Position numbers and translations under genes: made by a program | Assembly (NCBI GenBank): GCA_964017065.1 | Contig: OZ024784.1 | Coordinates: 8,165,152-8,229,151 of the forward strand | Source: Haliclona indistincta | Taxonomy: Eukaryota; Porifera; Demospongiae; Haplosclerida; Chalinidae | Length of the DNA stretch: 64,000 nucleotides | Direction: 5' to 3' | Shown here: one piece after another, positions 48,001 through 61,053 of the stretch | Position numbering within the stretch: position 1 is the first letter of the stretch | Layout: each line of letters opens with the position of its first letter | The notes under the pieces: model-generated | The model's input: the letters and a program-made list of their open reading frames with translations, nothing else | The model's database searches: none | What the model was told of the DNA's origin: nothing

Positions 48001-50865
48001 TACTTTTGCATACTGCAGTCGTTCTAATAATTTTACACTTTGTCATTTGCTACAGTATATACAGTTCTACTAAGTACACGGTAGACATGATTGCTGTTTG
48101 TTGACACTGCTCGTCTGGCTAATACTTGTTTGTCAATGTACATGTTTCGGCTATTTGCAACATATCCTTGATCGATGGTAATGATGGTGGAAGTATGCAA
48201 GGAATTATCTTGAACTGTCATAAGTTGGAACTGTCATAAGTTGTTCCTAAGTCATGGTTATGGCTTTGGTGAATCATACTTTAGTCAGTTTTTGACGAAT
48301 GTTTTACAGTCAAGCTCAAGCTCTAGTTGTATCTCGATGTGTTGTAAGGATACTTTAGGTTAGACGCCCTCCTCTGTATTCAACAAGACTAGAAATGCAA
48401 GCAACTGTTTTTATTGCATAGCCTAGTACTCTTTGGGTGTGTCGGGTGACCTCAGTGCTATATAAATTCTTAAGTACAGTACTATCTCCTGGTTCAGTTG
48501 AAGTTAGATCATTATGTCGGTACATTGTATAAGAACACTGTGCCAGTGATTGATGCTTTGTGTGTTTCTAGCTGTAAAGCTACAGATCGCACCATATGAT
48601 TGATAGTTGTACACGTGTAGCTTATTGTGATTAGCAGTCAAAACACTCATGTACACATACACTCATTGCTTTAGATCCAGGTACAGATAGTGTCATATAT
48701 TGATTGAGTGAAACTGCCTAGTTAGAAAAGCTGCTTGACATGCTCTAATGTTGATGATATGGTAGGGTATTGTTATGTAACAGTAGTGATGTACAGCACA
48801 GATAACGTGACTGAGAGCTGCACTGTAACATTCGTTGCACATGTATCGATGAGGTAGTTACACATATTAATGTTTCCTCTGTTAGATCCAACTGAAACTT
48901 CAAAGCTTTGCTTATCATAGATTACATGAATTCCCATGTCCTGAACAGTGCACCATAATTATTCTCATGCACTGATACTGTTTGCTGTGCGGGAATGAAG
49001 AATTGTATTGTGAGAAGCTATGTGGGTGGTCTGGGGTGACTCAAGGTTTAGCACTCTGAACTCAAAAATGGTTTACAATGATCTGCATTATGCACACATC
49101 GATGCACAGTGTGTGTACTACAAATATTGAATGATTTCAGTAATTCACTTAGAATGCTTGGCAGGTACAAACATGCCCCAATTTTGATGATTTGGCGAGA
49201 AATGGGGCGTAATCTAGTACAAAACACTATGTATGCAGTCACACGTTAGCTGATGTTACTAGTGTTAACAAGATGGTACATACTGTCAACATCTGGTTGC
49301 TGCTACTGCACATAGGCTAGTGTCCTCGGGGGGGAAGTCAAGCAGATAATGCAATGCTTGTTTGTGTGTGCATCGGGTAAAGGCTGAACTCAGGTCATGA
49401 ACCATCTGTTAGTGCTCAACTGTGTAATAGACGCACTCTGACTATTTGTATAACGGATGCTACAGCTGTTCTGTATGATAGAGATTACAGTATAATTACT
49501 GTGGTGTGTGTAGGTGGTAAAAATAGCAATATTAAACATGTCTGTTTTTCATACTTTTAATTGTTGCCCAAAGTGACAATAATTGGTCAACATTTGTAGT
49601 ATGAAATTAGGTTATGAATGATGAGCTCTCAATATTACCACTGTGAGTAGGTGTGAGAAAAATGAGGCTTCTTTGTGACAAGTAATGGGATGTGTGTACT
49701 ACTATCGATACTATAAACTTTGTGGTATAGCTGTTGCGGTATAATACTAATCTACTAGGGATTTTTTGCCATTACACTGTGGGCACCCCTGGAATAAGGA
49801 CATCCGCTCTAATGTATGTGGACAGCGCTTTGTGTACATACCAACCCCTGAAATCAGGACACCTTTCTAATCAGAATGCTACTTGTGGGTCCCGAGAGAG
49901 AGAGAGAGAGAGAGCATTGTGTGGGTAGATTCCATATAGTCTATTAGGGAGGCACGGTAGTGACTCCCTATGTATGAATGGACGAGAAAACAAGATGGCG
50001 GCTACATTAGCGTTCAGACGCTGATATTTCGCCAGGTGATGATTTTTATACGTCCAAAGACACTAATGGTGTCTGGAATAGAGGGATTCTACTGTATTAC
50101 AGGAACACTGTCCTAGTATTATTTTTGCTGTGTGTATGAATGTGTCAGTAGTTGTAGATATGGTGTTGCAGCAATATTAACAGGAGAGTACAAGGTTGTT
50201 GGGTTCACACTGGTGGTACATCTGTGAGGTCTTTCTGTAGCATCTAATCATGATGCAATGCTGAAGCTAGGCACACACGTGTAGAGAGGAAAGTACACTG
50301 TGCCATTATCCATGCCTAGTTGATCACTGATCCTATTATCTTGTCTCCTTGTCAGCTATTATCCACTGTACCCCACACACAAGCCAGACGATACCATGAC
50401 AGGGAAGACTACACCAGATATCAACTTTGATGTGCTACTTGCTTATGAACGAGGGCTAGCCGGGTTGCCTGCTCGACCTGACCTCCTAATATTACCCTCA
50501 GACCTAAAACCTTTTACTAAGGTCAGTCGCTGTGGTTTGCAGTTAATATTTTTAGGTTTGGTACACTTTTAAATTCTTGTACAATTTCACATTCATGGGG
50601 GCCTACCTAGGGTATTACATAGCTTATTGTTTCTAGGTACTAGTAGTGCTGAATGCCGACAAACATAGTTCTATTAAAATAACAATTTTAATGGTCTTTT
50701 CTACCATTCCTCCTGGTATAGGTTGTTGATGGATGTACTGTACTCAATCCTGGTCATCTTACTAGGAAAGCGAGCGGTGGTACTTATGCCAAGTTTGTTG
50801 TGTCGCCACAAGCTGATAAAATCAACACAGCAAGTGACGTTGGGACTCAAATCTTGCATATTTAA
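42019..50865 (+). CDS. POLA2: DNA polymerase alpha subunit B
   Basis: POLA2 is the regulatory subunit of the polymerase alpha-primase complex that starts Okazaki fragments. The start MSQADIRQELASFGVDVKSA (42019) matches the family's N-terminal helical domain. Next comes a linker (SSQKREMSSPVTPVSK, near 44475), the OB-fold region (YLGMVACEGEGRLNPSSCLL near 45580; LPDHLSPCSLFPGQVIAVEG) and the calcineurin-like inactive phosphoesterase core: VAAGPFTTSDSLDMVPLSDL (46390), ERPDVLILIGPFVDVTHPDV, SLIVVPSQRDALH, SDPCTLSVNGVCIGVSSTDI, YYPLYPTHKPD, DLLILPSDLKPFTK, NPGHLTRKASGGTYAKF. Stop at 50865. Introns are unusually large for this window (42270-44030; 47875-50356) and hold a tRNA, elements and microsatellites. 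The first intron seems to use a GC donor. MYLIP-like follows 265 bp downstream. Confidence 0.95.
42936..43957. mobile_element. Inverted-repeat element in a POLA2 intron, about 1.0 kb
   Basis: AGCCCCGTGTACAC at 42936 mirrors GTGTAGACGGGGCT, ending near 43957, with one mismatch; inner copies of a CAAACTGG(T/A)TT motif also pair. It contains the TTAA element at 43216-43759. No transposase frame seen. Confidence 0.6.
43216..43759. mobile_element. TTAA-flanked element (piggyBac-style) nested in the POLA2-intron element
   Basis: Left boundary TTAACCCTTTAA at 43216-43227 and right boundary TTAAAGGGTTAA at 43748-43759 are perfect mirrors: TTAA duplication plus inverted repeats starting CCCTTT, as in piggyBac families. 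544 bp, no transposase. Confidence 0.7.
45104..45175 (+). tRNA. tRNA-Pro (anticodon AGG) inside a POLA2 intron
   Basis: Full cloverleaf in 72 nt: acceptor stem GGCTTGT/ACAAGCC, D-arm with TGGTCTAGAGG (A box), anticodon stem CTCGC/GCGAG around loop TTAGGGT (anticodon AGG), and T-arm CCGGGTTCGATTCCCGG (B box). A T-rich run follows at 45176-45188 as a Pol III terminator. No intron. Same strand as POLA2. Confidence 0.96.
45314..45489. mobile_element. Degenerate inverted-repeat element in a POLA2 intron
   Basis: GTAAAAGGAGAAATTTTTGC on the left pairs loosely with the right end ATGCATAAAATTTCTATGCT. Related AGAAATTTT(C/G)GCC ends occur at 34217 and 35265. Low-identity arms suggest an old copy. Confidence 0.4.
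46493..46681. repeat. (GTGA)n microsatellite beginning at a POLA2 5' splice site
   Basis: The exon ends CCTCATACTG at 46492 and the donor GTGAGTGA is itself the first unit of about 190 bp of GTGA/GAGA repeats, so dozens of identical donor-like GTGAGT motifs follow the real one. Confidence 0.93.
47875..50356. other. 2.5-kb POLA2 intron without a recognisable gene
   Basis: It lies between ASHILQQQW and YYPLYPTHKPD. A GA microsatellite sits at 49893-49912. Around 49735-50100 is a block with two copies of an 'AATNAGGACA' motif that looks like degraded repeat sequence. No coding frames worth naming. Confidence 0.6.
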
Positions 50866-51130
50866 GTGAACTTTTTAACTACATGTATCGATTTGTGTTC
50901 AGATTGCGCATTATGCGCAGTTTGCGGTTAGCAGAATAATTAAATTATGATAATTGAACTCGCAAGCATTGAAAAGCGTTGTCGCGTGCTACCCAACGGC
51001 AATTTGTGCGTTGGCACCTCAAGCAGCATTATCAACGGCTGAGTTGCTGCATGCGTTATTGACTGGCTGTGGGTTTCTGATTTAGCGTTTCTTTCTACCG
51101 CCATATCGCCCGCGAGTTAATCCCGCCGTG

Positions 51131-53986
51131 ATGTCCTGTCGTTCCTCTGTCTATGCTACGGCTAACAGCGCCATGGCGCACAGCCACACTCGCACGTTCA
51201 TTGTTCGCCGATTGGATGGCGCAGAGCAAGAAGTGTCCGTGGACAAGAAAGCAATCGGTGATGAGCTGATGGACAAGGTTTGTTTTAATAGTGCTTGTGT
51301 TTTGCATGCGATTTTTGGTAAACCTGTGCTGATAGTGAACTCACCGGTTGCACTAGTCTAGACAGGGTCATGATATTGATGCCTAGTACATGTGTATCAT
51401 TTCCTTACTCTTACTCTGTAGGTCTGTAAGTCAATTGGTTTACTGGAAAAAGATTATTTTGGATTGCAATACCGTGACAAAAATGGTGATCATTTGTGGT
51501 TGAATCTACGCAACCCACTTCATGAGCAAGTGCCCCATGGACCACGATCTCTGGTGGAGATGAGAGTGAAGTTTTTTGTGCAACCACAGAAACTGATGCA
51601 AGTAGTCACCAGGTGAGAGCAGTGGTAACTCCACATAGCTGTTTGCACACTCACACTAGCTCATTGCGTCAACACTAGCACACCAACACACCATGTCATA
51701 ATTTGAAGCTAATTTTAAAGATGAGGTAGTTCTAACTTTATCAGCCACCTGTTGACAACACAACCCTTTCAAGTGTAGGGTTGGTCACCAAGCCAATAAC
51801 ATGCTTGATGAAGTTTCAGTAGTAGAGTAGCTATCCCACAATGTACCATTACTGTCGTCATGACATGCTTCATTCACTTTAATTGTTAAGATTAGCTATA
51901 TAAAGAGCAGCTGGACTTGTGTCCTTGTGTAAACATATTGATTAATCTTTCTTACTCCAATTCTCTTCCAGATTCCATTTCTATCGACACTTGCGAAAGG
52001 AGCTGATTCTTGGTCGATTGCGCTGTCCTCCTACCAAAGCCACCCACTTCACAGCCCTCATTGCTCAAATCGACAAAGGAGACTATCATCCCTCATTTGA
52101 ATACCGTCACAAGGTCCCCTGTGACATGGTCGACAATGAAACATTTGTGACTCGTGTCCGAAGAGAGCACCATTTGTTAATGGGAACACCTAGTGAGATA
52201 GCTGTGGAGAAGTTCCTCAATGAAGCAGCTGTTCTTGATCACTATGGTGTGGAGATGTATCATACACTGAGCAGCAAAGGAGGAAAGCGTATAATAGTAG
52301 GAGTGGGACCAGAGTGTATCTATGTGTACAATGGATCACATTTGGAAGTTCAGAAGAGGTGGGCCTCTTTGTTGATTGTTCTTTATTAGTTAAATTTATT
52401 AATTTGAAACTGTTATATCTCCAACAATGTTGGAGCCAGCGTGTCTAGCGCTGTGTGTGTGCCTCACACATGATATCCTGCCAGTAATTGGCTTCCCACT
52501 GGTCTGTTCAGTCAGGATTCAGTGTTTGTTTCTGGCAGCGAAAGCATTAAATGATGCGGATATTGGCTAGCAATTTCTATCCATGACCATAGCTGGCTGA
52601 TCATATTACACTAGCCATCGTTCGAAAGCGTTTATCCAGCTATGGTTACATGAGATGACTTGATGGTGTGTGGGAGCGTGTCTGTTCTGTCATCAGCTTA
52701 GCTGGCTGATAGTCAATACCACCTAACCACCTCTATTTCCCCAACTCATGTTTGTCTACATCAATAACAAGGAGTCAACATGATATTATCTTTTACCACT
52801 TCTCAGGTTCAGCTATGGATCGGTTCAATACACCGCCTTTCATGCTAGAAAGTTCACAGCTGTTATTGAAAACAACTCATCACAACTTGAGTTTGAAATG
52901 AAGAGCAGAGGTGCAGCACAAGCACTCTACAGAGCTGTGACAGAGTTTCACACCTTCTTCCAGCGAGATGTAGTGGGCAGCATGATTAAAGATGCTGGCT
53001 TTTGTAAAAGTCTAATTGGAACTTTCAAGGGACAAACTCCAGATCGATTTTACTTTGATGTGATCCGCACACACAAGCAAGTGGTGGACAACCTCTGGCC
53101 AATGATGCATCCAAACTCTCCCATGGCTCGCCGACCTCCAGCTGCTCTTCCTAGCACAACCTCTCTTGCCTCACAGCGATCAACACGGTCTCTCCCATCA
53201 GGAAGAAATCACAGAGTGAATCGACAAGTTGGTTCAATGCCTCGCAGTGCATCGTCTGATAATCACTTCCACCATCTCCCACCAGCCTTCCGTCTTCCTC
53301 CTCCTACTCCAGTTCACCGTCCTAATCCTGGTGTTGTACGGCATAGCTCTGATCGCAGTGCTCCACCTAACTCTCCCTTTTTCTACCGCTCTCACCTGCA
53401 GCCACCTCACTCTCCATTCAACCCATATGCCAGCAACATTGAAGAGAACAGCAGTGACTCTGATGACCAAAGTGCCTATGTTAGTGGAGAGTCTGATACC
53501 TATGTCTGCATGCGTGGATCTGAGACTCTTTCTATAAGAAGAGCATCTGATCATTCTGTTGAAGGATCAGAGACATACGTCAATTCCACTGCTTCTGACA
53601 TCAGTTCAACAAGTATGGATGGTCGCATTCCTTCTCCTCCGCCTGTCTATTCAGAAATTGATCCCCATCGTGACAGAACTACAAGATCTCCTGATAGTAA
53701 TTTCGCTCTAGATCCAAGTGCCCTCACCATGGGAGCAGTCATTGGTGAAGAAGATGCTCTCAATTTCGATGCCAGTGCTGTGCTAGCAAGAACTCGTGAG
53801 TTAGAGAGTGAACTGCAGCGTTTACGGACAGCAATGACATGTCGACTATGTCAATCGAACCCAATAGGAGCGACATTTTGTCCGTGTGGTCATACTGTGT
53901 GCTGCCATGGCTGTGCCACACGACTCAACAACTGCTTAGAATGTCATCAACCTGTCAACGGTGTTCAAAAAATGTTACTAGCATGA
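51131..53986 (+). CDS. MYLIP: MYLIP/IDOL-like E3 ubiquitin ligase (FERM + RING)
   Basis: MYLIP couples a lipoprotein-receptor-binding FERM domain to a RING that directs ubiquitination and lysosomal decay of the receptor. Exons: 51131-51276, 51422-51612, 51972-52358 and 52807-53986. FERM: TFIVRRLDGAEQEVSVDKKA, DYFGLQYRDKNGDHLWLNLR (human DYFGLQF, LWLNLRN), RVKFFVQPQKL, VGVGPECIYVYN, ALYRAVTEFHTFF. A Ser/Pro/Asp-rich linker of nearly 200 residues, longer than in vertebrates, leads to the RING at the C-terminus: CRLCQSNPIGATFCPCGHTV, CCHGCATRLNNCLEC. The last metal pair reads CLEC where MYLIP has CPVC. The second in-frame ATG (51173, GCGCCATGG) has the better Kozak context and may be the true start, 14 codons in. 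Head-to-tail with POLA2, convergent with USP10-like. Confidence 0.9.
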
Positions 53987-54490
53987 TGACCTGAATCTTC
54001 TCTCTGAACTTTAACCATTCTTAAGATTTGGCACATTTCAGCATTATTATCTCATCTCACCTCGAACATAATCTCTCCAACAAATTTAATGTTTCTATAT
54101 TACGATTTTTATCTCTCACTATATATAACAAATGATGTCACATTTTTGAAATTCTGACGTTGCAGTCACTAAGCTGTTATTTTCATAACAGAAGTATTGA
54201 AATAGCGTCTATAGCACAAATGGAGTAATAACACTAAGTACATTGAGGAATTTGTAATTAAATAGCTATTTTTCCTTGCAAAACGGAATACTAAACATCA
54301 ATAAATTACAGAAAACAAAATAAATCAAATAGAACCAACCACTAGTGTACTACACTCGGGCAGAACACTGAAAATACAACAGGAAACTTGTGCACCAAAT
54401 AATAGTATCACTAATAATAGTGTTGTAAATAAATTAATTATGCTACTATTTATAAAGTATTTGGGTCAACTTCTTCAAGTTAATTAGCAC
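53987..54490. other. Convergent 3' region between MYLIP-like and USP10-like genes
   Basis: AT-rich, presumably the two 3' UTRs. No gene seen. Confidence 0.5.
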
Positions 54491-57400
54491 TCAAAAATTT
54501 TTCCTATGCTCAAAAATGGTGTCCATTCTCCTGTAGAATAGAAGGTAGGCAACCTTGGTTTGAGGCTGTGCCATGCTGGGATTGAGGACAGCCTCTTCGG
54601 TGATGGGCTTGACAAAGCTATCATCAATTCTTACCCAGCCTCTAGAAGGCGGGTGATAGACATCGCACGTGTAATGACCACCTTGAGCTGTTCGACCATG
54701 ATGGTAGACAACTACAGAGAAAGGAAGGAAGGAAAGATCCTGTGTGTACAATGACAGCATCCTAAGGGTAAGTCCCTCTTGTTCTCAGTACCTATCCCTC
54801 ATAGTTTGGATAAAGACACTAGCTGAGCTCAACCCTGTCTATCTCTAGTTTGGGACATCCAAACCTACTAATTACTCTGAGCATCACTGGGGACTCTGTT
54901 GGTACAGCAGTGAAGCACTAATTATGTGGAAACCCCCAACATGGCTGTTTGATGTAGGCAAGCCTGCCAACAACACTATAGCCAACATAAGAGTTATTAG
55001 ACCAGTATTAGGACAATAACCTGTATGGGACATACACTTGGACGATAGTGATATAATATTCAACCATACTTGGTTTGATAGATGATACTGTAAGCACAAA
55101 TGCCAAATCTTTTACTCAATAAACCACAGGCTATACAACAAAAATTAATATACTATACAGTTACAGTATGTATTAAATAACAGTGACTGGGGCAAATGCA
55201 AGTGGTAGGTATACATGTATAAATGCATGTAGCAAATACATCTACATTATGCAATAAACTGGTCTACCAGTACATTTGTGATTTCCATAATAATTATTAT
55301 TCCCAAAATGATACCAACCTCTATAGAAGGGGACTGAACATCAACAATAGTGCTCAAACTAGTAGCCAAGTTAAAGGATTAACCAGCAGCAACTTGATAT
55401 GTACAGAGTGTGCACTGTTAATTACAATAATAGTAACTCTATTACAAGTATTATGCACTATGTACCAACTGTAACCAAGGCAACAATATCTGTTACCAAT
55501 AGGTCACAGATGATTGGGGAGATGAGGATCAGCGGCATAGTACAGTAGTATCTCTTGAGGCCACACTAAGCTGAGTCGGTTAGCCGACACCAATACCTCC
55601 CACCAGTTTGTATTCAACAACACATGGTACCAGTGAACAATAATCACCACTCACCAGCCCAGAGCTGATATTTCTTCTGTTGATGAGTAAACTTTCCTCT
55701 AACTGACTGACTGAGCAGATCTGGAGAATGAAAGAGACAAACACGATAACAAGGAGTGGCAGGTAAACGGAGAAGTAGAGAGTCAATAACAATAGCTGTG
55801 GTAACTCCAGGGCTGTGTGTATGTGTGGTGTCTGAGAGGCAGCCCTGCAGGCACACAGAGCTACTACACTATAGACCTAACAATGGATCTCTGCACTAGA
55901 TAGGATGCCACATCCCATTACTTCCACTACCAGACTCATCTTATTAACAGACCACATTACCACTTGGCCGGAATAGTAGTAAACCAGAGATTATCATAAA
56001 CTAACTTTCTCCCAAACTCATATGATGCTCTCTACTTTGGTCATTCATGCTTGTAATATAATTATCGTCTTTCCAAACTGATCTAGTTTCGATGTAATAT
56101 TAGACTACATGAACAGACTGGCCATTATTATGATCTACTACACGTGGCCTTTATAACAATAGAAGCTTAGACCTTGATTACGAAATACAATTATAGCATA
56201 TACTCATTAAATTAATGTTAATAATTATAGTCTAAACTACTGAAACTTCAATAGACTGAACACAATATACAATTACACAACAGAGACAAAGGGTTTGCTA
56301 TTAGGAGTGCATCCACCATCAAGAGCTACTGTGGGGACATGCTTCAATAAACTAGAATAGTAATACAGGTCTAAAAACAACGTGCAGAGACTGTCATGCG
56401 CATGATAGTCGGTCTAGTTGCCTATACAACAGACAAGCACGGTCTAGCTAGAATGGTGCATACACCATTGACATCACTGATGGTGGTAATGATATACTGC
56501 CTGTGGGAACAAACCAAATGCTGTGCACTCAGTGTTAATGATAACACAATCAATGTGTTAATGCTTGTTTACTAAATAATTAAGCAACACACAAGTATGG
56601 CTATTATTAAATCAGCTGATTAATGTGAATTAATGATTTTAAATCTCAAAGTCATAACAACAACCCAACACTGAAGTTGACACAGCATCTTGTATATTTC
56701 CTATACATTTTGGAACATTCTCAAGTATTTCAATAATTATCATACGATTTCCTATCACATCTAAACAAACGACGGATGACACCAAATGTAGCACACCAGA
56801 AATGACCAATGGAAGTGTATTTATTTACCACAACACAGACATCACTAGCAAGTACTGTACATGATTAGTTGGATGTGGTGACTTATCACCATCACAACAG
56901 TGGATAAAATGTCTCCTGAGCGTGTTGCCATCACAACAGGTTTATAGCAATATCAAGAGAGTTGGTTACATCATGTAATTAGTTTAACTGCTTTACAGAT
57001 TGCACACAATAAACCTCCCCTACCATGGACCAGTGAGTTGCTCATTATAAACTTATCATCAATAGTGAAATGTGAACACATCAATTCTCATAGCAGTCAC
57101 ATTACATCACAAGAAACAGAGACGGCTACTAACTGAGTGACTTCACACTACTGCATGAACTGTAATATTCCAAGATGCATAGAAAAACCAGTCGCTTGGT
57201 GTTTCATTCACAGAGCACGTATGTATACACACTTACCGCTCAAAGACTAGTTAATGGATCATTACAGACTTGTTGACACTGTATGGATGTGAATGTTTGG
57301 CAGATAAATGTCAACACACACACATGATAGCTGTGTATCTGATATCATCTAGTATTGTATCGCTATGGTGTTTAGAGGCCCTATTAAGATGTGATCAAAC

Positions 57401-60400
57401 GCTAATTCACAGGATTTGTGACTCAATTAGGTGGGAAAAACATAGTTTTAGGTACCACAGGGAAAGCACAATGCACAGTGGTACACGTGTAGTAGCATTA
57501 CCAATTGAATTAATGCTGAATTTAGGAAAGCTTAGACATGCTTTAGTCCAGGAATGGTTTACTACAATAATGTGTACTACTACGGAATAGTCGTACATGA
57601 GAACCATTGTAAACCGGTAATTAGTTAACAGTATCAAAATACGATTTGGAGAGTATTGACATGTGTGCTTGCCTATGCATGGTCTAACTGCTAATGCATG
57701 TGACTGATCTGGTAATTTGTACATGTAGTGGTCAGGTCTGTAAGTTTGCCAGAGGGCCTCTGCACAGCTGTGAACAAATGAGTACCAGCTGGGAGAGAGT
57801 AGCCACACCACAGGAACATCCTGTACTACTTACTATTCCAGCTAACCTGATTATCAGAGACACATTGAAACAGAAACAACCAGATGCCTATGGGACAAAC
57901 CCAATTCTGGATTTTAGAGACCAAATATACACGTGAAATGTATTTCATTCCTGCGTAAAGCACCCGTTGTCTATATTATAGGGATTCGGATTAGGAGGTT
58001 CCAATGAAGACATACAAATGATTGCATGTGACTGGAATTAGTACAGATTGAAACGTGTACATGTAAGATAGATTTACAGTGCCTGAGGGGTAACATATTA
58101 GATTATATGGTCCAATGGTATACGTAATGCAATTATCACACTGAAGCACCACTATAGGCCTTCTCGTTCAACAAACAATTATACCATCCCACTCATTCTT
58201 TTCCCTAGTTCCAACAACAACGTACAAAATGACGTCCTCTACTGTATACAGAGACTGATTGGGTTAATTGGAGCTGAAATAACATAGTACATGTACAAAT
58301 CGTCCAGCCTTCTGCAACCCTTGAGCAAGTACGCTACTAGTACAGTACTGCACTACATACACAACAGTGCATAACAACATAACTACAGTGTTTAGTACAG
58401 TGCTGATACATACTGTATAGAGCACAGTGAGGAACAGTGTTACACTACTCTCTCGACTCACCATTTGAGATTTCTAGATTCATGTTGTACGCAACACGTT
58501 TGTTGATTTTCTGTGAACCTGTGGAGTCAAATAAGAACCTCTTGAGATGAAGAATGAGGACTGTGGGGAGATGAACCAGAGCCATCCTCTGGTAGCCAGT
58601 CTAGTGCAGGAGAGAGAAAACACCATTACAAGAGAACAATACGGGATTGAGGTTAATATAGTCTCAGACAAAAGATACTCACTGTCCCCTCTCATCAATA
58701 CAAGGAAGATACTGCAACATACACACAAACACTGCCATGTAGAATGCTTTGATATTCCCGTTAATGAGCGCTATTGCAATAAAACATGTACCAGTGTGTG
58801 TGTCAACACTGATAAAATATGGTGTTCAACTGTGTTCAATCTGTACTGTGCACGTAAGAAGGCACATGTACAGCATGCATACATGTACACATGTTCTACG
58901 ATGTAGGGCGTGGGCTTCACTCAAATTACTGTAGTGCCTTCTAAGTAGCCTACAAAAACGCTGCAATTAACCTACAAAAACATTGCAATTAATTTAAACT
59001 TAACATATAAACTACACATAATACTATGATCAAAGTGATGAGATCAAAGCAGGCACACCCGATGTGCTACACGATGGACTATGAGCTAGGAACGAGGCAA
59101 CCGATGCTCTTGCAGATCATGTGACCTACACTCAATCAATGCACATCACACTAGGGGACAAAGAATACCATGTATGGTCATATCAGGAACTAGCTCGACA
59201 ACACACCCACATTCACTACTGGTAAGATCACAATGAGACATCCAAACAGGAAGCAACTGATAGTGCAGCAGAAACCCACTGACATATGCACGAAACATTT
59301 CAAGGAAGCACCGGCTACATTGTAGTTATGTATGCAACCTCAAACATTTCTGGTGTTGTTATTTTTTGAGCATCTGAGTCGAGACAGTAATTTCCTGATG
59401 GGTTATCAGCTTGAAACACTAGATAACGATGATCACTATCATATTGCAATGCACAGTAGAGTACGGAGTGCACTAGCATCATGAATGACCTCACAATAAC
59501 ACAGACACAACACACACTCCTCTTAGTATTATACTGCTCTGAGCATGGGAAAGGTCAACAGAGGACAAGTTGCAACATGGGAACATAGACATGCAAGCTG
59601 CTCAGTTCATTGATCTGTACTACCTACTAATGTCTATTTCTTGTTGCACCTCAGTAAGAGGGTTTTGTGTAAAACGAGATCTTAAGACCAGCTACAGTAT
59701 ACTATATTGCAGCATCTAACAATATGCTTCACTATTATTACAGTAGTTAACTCATGTATAAAGACACATTCGTTAATAGTTTAAAACATGAGATATTGTC
59801 ACTAATGTCTGTTTACCAGCGGCCACCATGCAGTACAGTTATTGAGATGTGGTAGGTACACGTATTACACAGTGGAACAACAAACAGTCCAGCACATGAT
59901 CACATTCTTGTGGTGCTCATAGAAGCTATTAATAAGACACACCAGATTGACTAACGGTGTCCAGGAGCGCATAATGAGAGAGCGACATAATAGAGTAGGA
60001 GTGTGAAGCACCCACGAATTTGATTAAAAATTGGAAGTCTACACACATGATGGATGTGTTATTAAAGATAGACTGGATGATGGCTGCTGTATGACGTCGA
60101 GCTAGCTTGGTTTTTGGCTGGACCTGGGTGGTCAGAGGCTCCTAAGAGGCAAGCAGCAGTTTTCTATACACGCGATGACTTTCAGACGATCGCCATGTGC
60201 TCGTGCCACAAGCTGTAAAGAAGCAGAGTGTCTCGATTTAGCAGTATCCACTGAAGGCAGCAAGCAATAGTGATCGTTGTGGGGTACCTGCTTGCCTCCT
60301 AGAAGTCTCTGACAGCCCGTTTTCAACAAAGACAAAACAGACGGTACCGTCAGAACGTCCATCTTCCACTCTATCTTTAAAAACACATCCATCATGTGTG

Positions 60401-61053
60401 TAGACTTTTTATTTTTAATCAAATAAGTGGGCACTTCGCAATCCTACTCTATTACGTTGCTCTCTCGTTATGCGCTCCTGCAGTGTCGTAAAAGATGATT
60501 AATATTACATGAAAGAATAAAATCCAGAGCTGAGTCTCACACTACATTTTTTATAAATAATACGACGGAGAAACTTCACTAATTCCTTAAAATAATGTAA
60601 GCAATGCATTATAATATCACAGGTACATCTCAGTGTTAGATTTTAAACCCCAAAATGAAAACATCCGTAGTCCCGTACACATCAACTATACTATGTGATA
60701 CAAAGGGCTCATCAAATGGTGATACGGATGAGTGATGTTAAGAACAAGCCTAACAGACTAGTAGCAAGCTTCCCCACTCATTGTAGAATGGTTAATATAC
60801 AACAGCACTTAGGCCAAGTATCTTGTGGTATGTAAGAAGACACACACAAACACACAAGTCAATCTTGAGGTTCTAAGCAGACAAACAGACAAACAAATAG
60901 ACAGTCACTACAAGATTTCCCACAAGAGAGACGGAACCACAATATTGACCACAGCACACTAATTACCTCCTCATCTTTGTCAGCAGTGAAGTGTACTTGC
61001 TGCTTCTGAGTGAGTAGCTCCAGAGCATCAGTCACATTCCATACCTTATCACC
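54491..61053 (-). CDS. USP10: USP10-like deubiquitinase, C-terminal exons
   Basis: USP10 is a cysteine protease that removes ubiquitin from p53, 40S proteins and others. Three exons resolved on the minus strand: 60967-61053 (DKVWNVTDALELLTQKQQVH; human DKIRTVQDALESL), 58462-58600 (MALVHLPTVLILHLKRFLFD then QKINKRVAYNMNLEIS, the VLVLHLKRF box), and 54491-54739 (FSVVVYHHGRTAQGGHYTCD with the catalytic His, then GWVRIDDSFVKP and VAYLLFYRRMD). The 60967 and 58600 junction is in phase. The 58462 and 54739 junction is not, so at least one small exon between them is missing from this model. Upstream exons including the catalytic Cys box were not found up to 64000. Introns of 2.4 and 3.7 kb contrast with the rest of the window. 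Confidence 0.85.
59964..60481. mobile_element. MITE with ~115-bp inverted arms in a USP10 intron
   Basis: The left arm CAGGAGCGCATAATGAGAGA and onward past TCTACACACATGATGGATGT mirrors the right arm down to its end TCTCGTTATGCGCTCCTG. Flanks CGGTGTC and CAGTGTC are near-identical 7-mers, a possible target duplication. The CAG-type terminus suggests a hAT-like nonautonomous element. No transposase. Confidence 0.85.

Noticed and set aside
57270..57811. Overlapping frames of 106 (+) and 134 (-) residues in the USP10 intron
   Set aside because: Low-complexity translations, no motifs, no splice-consistent continuation.
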